This document shows positions 13,348-19,392 of a stretch of DNA of 21,826 bases, piece after piece; positions within the stretch are counted from its first letter, which is position 1; every line of letters starts with the position of its first letter. The notes beneath the pieces are model-generated. The model saw only the letters and a list, made by a program, of their open reading frames with translations, had not been told where the DNA came from and searched no databases. Source of the DNA: a virus; the IMG/VR virus record IMGVR_UViG_3300048916_000025, positions 1 to 21,826 of that record, one strand, 5' to 3'. A program made the position numbers and the translations under genes.

Positions 13348-13443
13348 ATGGAATCACACAGCCTCACACTCGATGAGGCCTGTGCATATCTGATAAGACC
13401 GCCTCAAGGCGGTTTCTTTTTGTCTGGAGTACATGATGGTTGA
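13348..13443 (+). pseudogene. Truncated start of an HTH/excisionase-like gene
   Basis: ATG 13348 opens MESHSLTLDEACAYL, which I recognise as the first residues of a common enterobacterial phage HTH protein (usual form MESxSLTLDEACAFLKISRPTATNWI). Here the frame leaves the family after residue 15, runs into a terminator hairpin (RPPQGGFFL is the stem and T-run translated) and stops at 13443, inside xis. It is probably a remnant left by recombination at this module border. If translated it makes only 31 residues. Confidence 0.55.
13398..13421 (+). terminator. Intrinsic terminator before xis
   Basis: ACCGCC (13398-13403), loop TCAA, GGCGGT (13408-13413), then TTCTTTTT. It would stop pL transcripts before xis-int unless N-modified polymerase passes it. 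Confidence 0.87.
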
Positions 13444-13771
13444 AGCCAAAACGCTAACCGCCAGACAGGCGGCAGAACTCCTTATAACCTCGCCACGTAC
13501 CGTCTACAGACTCATCGACTCAGGCCAGTTAGCCGGAAAGAAGGTGGGTAACAAATACCGCACAACCGATGTCGCCTGTATTGCGTATTTACATGACCCG
13601 CGCGATCCTGTTGCCGCGAGCGCGGGTGAACATAAAGGAGAGTATTTATGTCAATCACCCTCAGAGGCGGAGTGTGGCACTGTCATTTCGTTACACCGTC
13701 AGGGAAAAGAATTAGACAATCTCTTGGTACGGGGGACAAGAAACAAGCTCAGGAGTTGCACGACAGGCTAA
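13436..13771 (+). CDS. xis: Excisionase / HTH_17-type DNA-binding protein
   Basis: The N-terminal [40 protein letters not shown] (about residues 7-43) is the MerR-like excisionase fold. It lies directly upstream of int, as xis genes do, and overlaps it by 124 nt, so the last 40 residues are encoded in an alternative frame of int. GGAG at 13426-13429 fits ATG 13436 better than ATG 13433. It should bend attachment-site DNA and favour excision. Confidence 0.75.
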   Translation: MVEAKTLTARQAAELLITSPRTVYRLIDSGQLAGKKVGNKYRTTDVACIAYLHDPRDPVAASAGEHKGEYLCQSPSEAECGTVISLHRQGKELDNLLVRGTRNKLRSCTTG

Positions 13772-14811
13772 AGGCAGAAGCGTGGCGTGTGGATAAAATC
13801 GGAGAACTGCCGACAAGGACGTTTGAGGAGTGCTGCATCAGATGGATTCGAGAGAAGGAACACAAGCGGTCACTGGATGACGACAAGACCAAAATCGAAT
13901 ACCTCCTGAAGCATTTTTCAGGAAGGGATGTTTCGACCATCACAGCCGAGCAGGTTTACGATGCTGTTTCGAAGATGGTTAACCGCAAGCATATTCAGGT
14001 GTGGGAGTCGAGAAGGGATGCGGCCATCCGCAGAGGAAAGGAGCCACCACAGTATGTTGAGAAACCGGTGAGCCAGGCCACAAAGAGTCAGCACCTTTCG
14101 TTCATGCGGTCACTGCTTAAGACAGCAGCTAATGACTGGGGGTGGATAAAGACATCACCGGTTATTAAAACCAAAAAGCCAATCAGCAAGCGCATTCGCT
14201 GGCTTACCAGAGATGAGGCTGAACGGCTTATCGACTGCATGCCGGAGTCGATAAAGCCAGTGGTGATATTTGCACTGGCAACCGGCCTGCGCCGCTCCAA
14301 CATCATTGATCTTGAGTGGCAGCAGGTAGATATGCAGAGAAAGGTTGCATGGGTAAATCCGGAGAACGCGAAGGCGGGCAAGGCTATCGGCGTAGCTCTG
14401 AATGATACCGCATGCAGGGTGTTAAGGGATCAGATTGGTAAAAGTTCGAGATGGGTTTTCGTTCACACCAAACCATCGACGCGGCCGGATAAAACTGTCA
14501 CCCCGGCGGTCAGGAAAATGCGCGTGGACGACAACAGCGCCTGGCGCATTGGCTTGGCAAAAGCGGGTATAGAGGACTTTCGTTTTCACGACCTCAGGCA
14601 TACCTGGGCGAGCTGGTTAATTCAGTCCGGCGTACCGCTTTCCGTGTTGCAGGAAATGGGCGGCTGGGAGTCGATCGAAATGGTCCGTCGTTATGCTCAC
14701 CTGGCGCCGAACCATTTAAGCGAACACGCGCGGAAAATAGATGCCATTTTTGGCAACCATGACACAAATACGACACAAGGAGAAAATCAGGCTGGGTTGA
14801 AACTGGCGTAA
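13648..14811 (+). CDS. int: Tyrosine integrase (P22 Int-like)
   Basis: The 387-residue protein has the same length as P22 Int and matches it in many long stretches, such as SLGT(G/K)[17 protein letters not shown](D/N)[16 protein letters not shown] and [14 protein letters not shown]. An N-terminal arm-binding region (1-50) and core-binding region (58-175) precede the catalytic domain with R215, H314-x-x-R317, W340 and nucleophile Y349. GGAG precedes ATG 13648. It acts on the attP 16 bp downstream. The C-terminal end varies from P22, as it overlaps arm-site DNA. Confidence 0.97.
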   Translation: MSITLRGGVWHCHFVTPSGKRIRQSLGTGDKKQAQELHDRLKAEAWRVDKIGELPTRTFEECCIRWIREKEHKRSLDDDKTKIEYLLKHFSGRDVSTITAEQVYDAVSKMVNRKHIQVWESRRDAAIRRGKEPPQYVEKPVSQATKSQHLSFMRSLLKTAANDWGWIKTSPVIKTKKPISKRIRWLTRDEAERLIDCMPESIKPVVIFALATGLRRSNIIDLEWQQVDMQRKVAWVNPENAKAGKAIGVALNDTACRVLRDQIGKSSRWVFVHTKPSTRPDKTVTPAVRKMRVDDNSAWRIGLAKAGIEDFRFHDLRHTWASWLIQSGVPLSVLQEMGGWESIEMVRRYAHLAPNHLSEHARKIDAIFGNHDTNTTQGENQAGLKLA

Positions 14812-15008
14812 GTGCCTGTTTCTAAATGGCACGCCCTGTAGGATTCGAACCTACGACCTACGGCTTAGAAGAACGTAGAGTACTATTTAACATACTGTAA
14901 TGTCATTAGTTTTTCCGCGCTCGCACGTGGTTTGTGTCATTATGTGTAGTTACATGCTTCTGCGTTTCGTTATGATTCATCCATTCATGACACATCTGTG
15001 ACACAGAG
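14759..15008. promoter_or_regulatory. attP region with integrase arm-type sites
   Basis: Copies of a TGACACA-like motif flank the core. Left: ATGACACAAATACGACACAA at 14759-14778, inside the end of int. Right: TTTGTGTCAT at 14931-14940 (inverted), ATGACACATC at 14987-14996 and TGTGACACAGA at 14998-15008, with a weaker TAATGTCATTA around 14898. This is the expected P and P' arm layout for a lambda/P22-type integrase. The remaining sequence to 15051 is AT-rich and holds no gene. Confidence 0.72.
14827..14871 (-). other. attP core: 3' part of tRNA-Arg(UCU)
   Basis: Read on the minus strand, the 45 nt run from the anticodon loop CTTCTAA (anticodon UCU) through the variable loop, the T arm GTAGG-TTCGAAT-CCTAC, the acceptor strand AGGGCGT, and GCCA. 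The 5' half of the tRNA is absent: upstream minus-strand sequence has no D arm. So it is an attachment core that restores the 3' end of a host tRNA-Arg gene on integration, not a tRNA gene. Confidence 0.88.
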
Positions 15009-15051
15009 AGTGCATAGCCATATCGCAAGGTATAGCTATGATCTTTCCCCA

Positions 15052-15441
15052 TCACATAACCGGACAATCATCAAACTCACCAGAACGCGCATCATTGATG
15101 ATGTAGGTGATTACCCCGAACATCGGACGCGATGTATCTGACGCATCGTTCTTGTCCGGCAACGCCTCACGCTTACCACTCTCCAGATTTTCAAGATGCG
15201 GTTTCGGGCTCGTCCTGTATCGCTTAATCCTGAACTCACCTTCGCATGCACACACCAGTAATGAGCCATCACAAGGGCTCAATGAAGCGTCGACAACAAG
15301 CAGAGCGCCGCTCAGGATTCCTTCACGATAATGCGTAGCACCGGCTCTCATGAAGTACGTAGCCGCTGGCCTGCTTATGATGCGCTGGTCAAGCGATATG
15401 CGCTGCTCAACATAGTCTTGTGCTGGACTCGGGAATCCCAT
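15052..15441 (-). CDS. UmuD/LexA-like (S24) protein lacking the usual catalytic Ser
   Basis: The 129-residue protein has the fold of the UmuD C-terminal domain: ATYFMRAGATHYREGILSGALLVVD, GSLLVCACEGEFRIKRYR, and GVITYIINDAR...DDCPVM. The Lys of the Ser-Lys dyad is kept in FRIKRY. At the GDSM position the sequence reads GATH, so the nucleophile is missing or replaced by Thr. A near-perfect LexA box lies 17 nt upstream of ATG 15441, with GGAGGT as ribosome site. It is probably an SOS-induced UmuD'-like mimic or regulator; it is not expected to self-cleave. Confidence 0.8.
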   Translation of the reverse strand: MGFPSPAQDYVEQRISLDQRIISRPAATYFMRAGATHYREGILSGALLVVDASLSPCDGSLLVCACEGEFRIKRYRTSPKPHLENLESGKREALPDKNDASDTSRPMFGVITYIINDARSGEFDDCPVM

Positions 15442-15458
15442 AACTCACCTCCGATAGT

Positions 15459-15478
15459 TACTGTATATGCATACAGTA
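15459..15478. promoter_or_regulatory. LexA (SOS) box
   Basis: TACTGTATATGCATACAGTA is a perfect 20-bp palindrome and fits the LexA consensus TACTGTATATATATACAGTA at all but two positions. It stands 17 bp upstream of the UmuD-like gene and about 100 bp upstream of the divergent acyltransferase gene. Confidence 0.9.
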
Positions 15479-15539
15479 TTATCGATCGGTGATGCCGATC
15501 AAGTCGCTTTTGCAAACAGAATGATCAGATTCCTCTTAA

Positions 15540-15566
15540 CTGTTAAAATCACTCGCCTTTTAACAG
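15540..15566. repeat. Inverted repeat upstream of the acyltransferase gene
   Basis: CTGTTAAAA (15540-15548) and TTTTAACAG (15558-15566) form a perfect 9-bp inverted repeat around a 9-nt spacer, ending 12 nt before the acyltransferase start. It may be an operator or an mRNA hairpin that hides the start. A second hairpin, GATCGG-TGATG-CCGATC, lies at 15484-15500. Confidence 0.6.
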
Positions 15567-15578
15567 ATAAGAAAGTTG

Positions 15579-16652
15579 ATGATGATTGCCAACATTCAGT
15601 ATTTGCGGTTTCTGGCCGCCTTCCTCGTGATTTATGCTCATGCAAACCTTGCCGTTTATGGCATCACCCCACATATCACAAACCTTGGTGGTGTTGGTGT
15701 TGACATATTTTTCATCATCAGCGGTTTTATCATGCCTTACATCATTTACGGCGGGCTCTATAAGGATGGCATGACGCCAAAATTAACGCCGCTGGGTTTC
15801 ATAAAGCGCCGCATAACCCGCATATGGCCTTTGTACCTTGTCGCAACATTGGTAGTGGTGTTCATATCATGGCTGGTTGATTCTGGTGCTATATCCCAGC
15901 CTACTGCAGATTTTGCATATATCTTCAACGGCTCGCGACTAGACCTCATGTGGATCATCAAAACGATGACGTTCATGAACTTCGATAAGCCTCCAATCCT
16001 TGGTATCGGCTGGACTTTGCAGTTTGAATTCTTATTTTATTTTTTACTCGCCGGGCTGCTTGCGATTGGCATTAAAAAAGCAAACTCACTCGAGTTTTAT
16101 TCAGTCTGCGCCCTGGTAGTTTTTGGTGCAGGTAACGCACTGGCTCACGGCGAAAGTAAGGTTCTGGTAACGCTGTCCAGCCAGATGTTTATCGAATTCA
16201 TCCTCGGCATGTATCTTTACCGCATGTACTCAGCAGGATGCGTCCTGCCGAAGTGGTTGGCGTGGATTGGTATAGCTTCTTTCTTCCCGCTTTTTGCGTT
16301 CGCTAACTCGGGTGTTTTTGCCTATAACGTTTATTCCAGACTGCTGACATGGGGCATCCCGGCGTTCGTAATTGTCTGGTCGGCGCTGAGCCTTGAAGGG
16401 GTTATTCCTCACAATCGCACTTTCCTGCTACTGGGCGACTCATCTTATAGCCTGTACCTGTCTCACGGTATCTCAGCGCCGGTATTTCTGTTTATCTGGA
16501 CGCAACTTGGCCTTGATAAGACAGTAAGCGTAGTTCCTTATGTTATCGTCTATTACGTCTACTGTCAGGTTATCGCCCTTGCCTGCTATAAACTCATTGA
16601 AAAGCCTGTTAATGGCTGGATAAAGAAAAAAGCATACGGAAAAGCTAAATGA
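15579..16652 (+). CDS. Membrane acyltransferase-3 (O-antigen acetyltransferase type)
   Basis: The 357-residue polytopic protein has about ten hydrophobic segments. The N-terminus has the acyltransferase-3 signature IQYLRFLAAFLVIYAHANL (conserved R10 and H21), then GVGVDIFFIISGFIMPYI at about 38-55 and SYSLYLSHG near the C-terminus. Family knowledge: such proteins (for example Sf6 Oac) carry acyl groups across the inner membrane to surface glycans. There is no fused SGNH domain; the next gene encodes one and starts inside its stop codon (ATGA). ATG 15579 is preferred; TTG 15576 and ATG 15582 are adjacent. Confidence 0.9.
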   Translation: MMIANIQYLRFLAAFLVIYAHANLAVYGITPHITNLGGVGVDIFFIISGFIMPYIIYGGLYKDGMTPKLTPLGFIKRRITRIWPLYLVATLVVVFISWLVDSGAISQPTADFAYIFNGSRLDLMWIIKTMTFMNFDKPPILGIGWTLQFEFLFYFLLAGLLAIGIKKANSLEFYSVCALVVFGAGNALAHGESKVLVTLSSQMFIEFILGMYLYRMYSAGCVLPKWLAWIGIASFFPLFAFANSGVFAYNVYSRLLTWGIPAFVIVWSALSLEGVIPHNRTFLLLGDSSYSLYLSHGISAPVFLFIWTQLGLDKTVSVVPYVIVYYVYCQVIALACYKLIEKPVNGWIKKKAYGKAK

Positions 16653-17764
16653 AACACTTAAAGATACTTACATGCCTGTTTATTTCTCTTTCCGCTAGCG
16701 CGGAGCTTCCAGCGCTGGCTGATAAATACACGACATGCAATGATGTTTCTTGCAGCAATTATGTCGTTAATAAATTTAACATCCATCCTTCATTCTTTGG
16801 TGGGCATTATGTTTATTCAGACATGGTTTATGCATCAAAGGAGTACAAGAAAGAAGGTTTGCTTTTTACCCCTGAAGGTCCGGTGATGATGTTTAATCAG
16901 ATGACCGGGAAACTTTTAGTCGCCGGGAAAGATTTTTCCGTCCATGGCGATCAAGTGTCTTTCCCTTCTTCAACAACTGTTGACCTTGCTCCTGTTGGTT
17001 TCAGCAAGCCGGAGAAAGAAGATAAAGATTTTAACGTAAGAGTAACTCTTGAGTATCCATTCCATCAGATGTCTGTTTCATACAAAAAAAATGAAAGCAT
17101 GCGACTTTTAATGAGTGGCAGCATTACAGATCTGAGGGAAATAATTAAAGATAAGAAAGACTTAAAGATAACTTACTTCGGAGATAGCATAACGTTTGGA
17201 GCCAATGCTACAGGGAACTACTCCGCGCCAAATCAGCCACCTTTTGCTGACCTTACTTCAGCGTACCTTGCGATGATTCGTGGCGGGGATGTGCAGTGGT
17301 ACAATCCATCTGTACCTGGATGGAACAGTGCTAATGCAGTTAGCGATGAAACTGGTCGAATGCTAAAGTTTGATTCAGACGTTTATGTAATTGCATTTGG
17401 CGTGAACGATAGCAATGATATAGAACCTAAAATATTCGTTGCTAACATTGAAAAACTTATTAAAGACATTAAGGCCAAAAATAAGCATGCACGAATCGTT
17501 TTAATGTCGGCAACACGTCCAAACCCAGAGTGGGTATTGCCTAAGAAAGAATACTTTGACGGGTACAGAAAGGGACTGAGTGGACTCTCAAAAAAATATG
17601 AGCGCACTACCTTCATAGATATTACAGATGTGTGGAACCAGCTTCTCAAGCGCAAGAACATATGGGCAATAACGGGAAATGGGGTAAATCACCCGGGTGA
17701 TTTTGGTCACAGGGTGATAGCGGAAGCATTGCTTACCGCCTTCCTTGGCGATGACTTCTCTTAA
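16649..17764 (+). CDS. Secreted SGNH-hydrolase-like protein (partner of AT3)
   Basis: The 371-residue protein has a signal peptide (KHLKILTCLFISLSASA, likely cut near residue 18 or 25). Residues about 30-150 form a β-rich domain like the jelly roll of CE2 esterases. The SGNH domain follows, with GDS at 178-180 (nucleophile S180), block II Gly in PGWNSAN (G224), GVND at 251-254, and the D351-x-x-H354 pair in NHPGDFGH. All catalytic residues are present. It should act in the periplasm as a glycan esterase or acetyl transferase taking acyl groups from the upstream AT3 protein. It overlaps the tailspike stop by 4 nt, convergently. Confidence 0.88.
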   Translation: MKHLKILTCLFISLSASAELPALADKYTTCNDVSCSNYVVNKFNIHPSFFGGHYVYSDMVYASKEYKKEGLLFTPEGPVMMFNQMTGKLLVAGKDFSVHGDQVSFPSSTTVDLAPVGFSKPEKEDKDFNVRVTLEYPFHQMSVSYKKNESMRLLMSGSITDLREIIKDKKDLKITYFGDSITFGANATGNYSAPNQPPFADLTSAYLAMIRGGDVQWYNPSVPGWNSANAVSDETGRMLKFDSDVYVIAFGVNDSNDIEPKIFVANIEKLIKDIKAKNKHARIVLMSATRPNPEWVLPKKEYFDGYRKGLSGLSKKYERTTFIDITDVWNQLLKRKNIWAITGNGVNHPGDFGHRVIAEALLTAFLGDDFS

Positions 17765-19227
17765 ACAACAATTTTTAGGAAGTTTGACGCATCCTTATAG
17801 ATGGTGCCCGCAGGGGCACCGGATATTTCCGCCAGTGTTTTAACATTTTTCAGAGCCACCATTCCATCCGTTGATAGTTCAATGCTCTGTACTCCGTTGT
17901 TCATGTTGATCTTCAATGTTCCAACCGCACTCCCGCCATTTGCACTTGTCCATTCCAGGGATGCAATATCAAGCGAAGTTCCAGTGTTAGAGGTTCCCTG
18001 AAGTTTTATCTTGGCGTTACCAGTTCCTGTAATCCTGAAAGCTGCATTGGTGCCGGTAGGCATGGCAACATCCAGTGGTTCCTTGGGGTCTAATGTGTGT
18101 ATACCAACGAATGGCATATCATTAACACCACCGCCCGCTGCTTTTGCTGTTATTGCAGGAATGACAGAGTTGGCAAAAATGGCTACTGATTTCGTACTTG
18201 AGTTTATCGCTGGGTTACCAGAGTTAATCCCGGAGCCTATAACGATAGCACCGCCATACGCCTGGGAATAACGACCAACGGCAAATGCCCCATCTCCTGC
18301 CGCGCGAGTGGAATAACCTAACGCCGTTGCGCCAATGCCATCGCTTGCCACCCCTCCAGGGTCAGATGTGAATCCAGCCCTGGCCTGAGTGAAATATCCT
18401 GCGGCAAATGATGCGCGCGATTTTGCTTCTACCTCTTCACAAAGGGCTGCAGATTTAGCACCGAGAGCTATAACATTCTTGCCAAACGCAAATGAGCAAT
18501 AGCCTTCCGCGTTTGGAGAGGTAATATCATCAGGGTTACCAGTGGCGCACCCTGCACCGCCAGCAAGCGATGCGACACCATACGTAACGCAGTCATGCCC
18601 GAATGTTGTGGTGTATACCGCGAATGACGCACCGTTTCTGTTAAAAGATACGGAGTAGTCGCCAATCATGGCTGGGTTTCCCCATGAGTTTCTAGATGGA
18701 AGTCCTCGCCAGAAGTTCTTCTCGTCATCAAGCGGCTCCAGATCGGAGCCACCAACTCGCAGATATCCTTTTATCTTGTCAAATAACCACATTACCCCCT
18801 GAGTAAGTGATGAACCTACAGGGATTCCGTAGTTTACCTTCTGCCCGATGAGCTTCATGCCATCGCTCTGTGCCAGCTCATCACGAAGGGTATTCGGGTT
18901 ATATTTCAGTACGTCTGCAAAATTGTGCTGCTGAACACCTGTGGCATCGTACACAGCCATAGAATACTCGTCGGATACAACGAACTTTGCAATCTGACCG
19001 TTATAGACAAGATAGCCACCGCTGTTGATTATAAGCGGCTGAGAAACAGGGATTACAGTTCCTGATTCCGTTTCAACATAGACCTGAATCTGGTTTGATG
19101 GAACGGTTGGGTCTGTGTATTTTGCGCCTATATACACCGTTCCGTTTGCAATAGCCTTGAATGACCTGGCTAACGTATACGGTGTTACTGGCATACCTAC
19201 TAAAATATTCTGAATATCGTCAGCCAT
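17761..19227 (-). CDS. 9: Chimeric tailspike: P22 head-binding domain plus YadA-head-like repeats
   Basis: Residues 1-115 match the P22 tailspike head-binding domain (RSFKAIANGTVYIG, QPLIINSGGYLVYNGQ, MAVYDATG, VLKYNPN). Residues about 188-335 hold short Ala/Gly repeats (SFAFGKNVIALGAKSA, SFAAGYFTQARAG, TALGYSTRAAGDGAFAVGRYSQAYG), typical of YadA-type left-handed β-rolls. Residues 370-488 (VGIHTLDPKEPLDV ... GTIYKDASNFLKIVV) look like a trimerising fibre tip. At 488 residues it is shorter than P22 gp9 (667), and no endorhamnosidase region is seen. It should attach to the tail machine and bind the host receptor. Confidence 0.88.
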   Translation of the reverse strand: MADDIQNILVGMPVTPYTLARSFKAIANGTVYIGAKYTDPTVPSNQIQVYVETESGTVIPVSQPLIINSGGYLVYNGQIAKFVVSDEYSMAVYDATGVQQHNFADVLKYNPNTLRDELAQSDGMKLIGQKVNYGIPVGSSLTQGVMWLFDKIKGYLRVGGSDLEPLDDEKNFWRGLPSRNSWGNPAMIGDYSVSFNRNGASFAVYTTTFGHDCVTYGVASLAGGAGCATGNPDDITSPNAEGYCSFAFGKNVIALGAKSAALCEEVEAKSRASFAAGYFTQARAGFTSDPGGVASDGIGATALGYSTRAAGDGAFAVGRYSQAYGGAIVIGSGINSGNPAINSSTKSVAIFANSVIPAITAKAAGGGVNDMPFVGIHTLDPKEPLDVAMPTGTNAAFRITGTGNAKIKLQGTSNTGTSLDIASLEWTSANGGSAVGTLKINMNNGVQSIELSTDGMVALKNVKTLAEISGAPAGTIYKDASNFLKIVV

Positions 19228-19293
19228 TCATTTGCTCCAGACGAGTAAAAGCCGCACAAGAGTTAACTTGCGAGACTTTGCGTTATGATTGGT

Positions 19294-19299
19294 TATAAT
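19294..19299 (+). promoter_or_regulatory. -10 element for the 23-aa peptide gene
   Basis: A perfect TATAAT lies 21 bp before the peptide start, in the gap between tailspike and gp16-like genes and on the strand opposite both. No -35 stands at ideal spacing; TTGCGA at 19268-19273 is 20 bp away. Confidence 0.55.
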
Positions 19300-19320
19300 C
19301 TTTAAAATATTGGAGGATTT

Positions 19321-19392
19321 ATGGAACGTGACTTACTGAACTTTGCTTTCTTAATCTTCGGCCTTGTGGTGGGTAAGATTTTATTCGCTTAA
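19321..19392 (+). CDS. 23-residue single-pass membrane peptide
   Basis: ATG 19321 follows an ideal TTGGAGGATTT ribosome site and a TATAAT box. The product starts MERDLLNFAFLIFGLVV and ends GKILFA: charged N-terminus, one hydrophobic helix, then Lys. Its last 12 nt overlap the 3' end of the gp16-like gene on the other strand. It fills the place where P22 has the immI/sieA genes. A role in the prophage, such as exclusion, is conceivable but unproven. Confidence 0.6.
   Translation: MERDLLNFAFLIFGLVVGKILFA

Noticed and set aside
14827-14871. A complete tRNA-Arg gene
   Set aside because: Only the anticodon loop to CCA is present; no D arm or 5' acceptor strand is found next to it. It is an attachment core.
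14812-15051. Prophage-host junction (attL or attR)
   Set aside because: Phage genes (UmuD-like, conversion genes, tailspike, ejection proteins) continue beyond the site in P22 order, so it is attP.
18011-18271. Plus-strand frame inside the tailspike gene
   Set aside because: It is an antisense shadow of Ala/Gly/Pro-rich coding sequence with no start signals.
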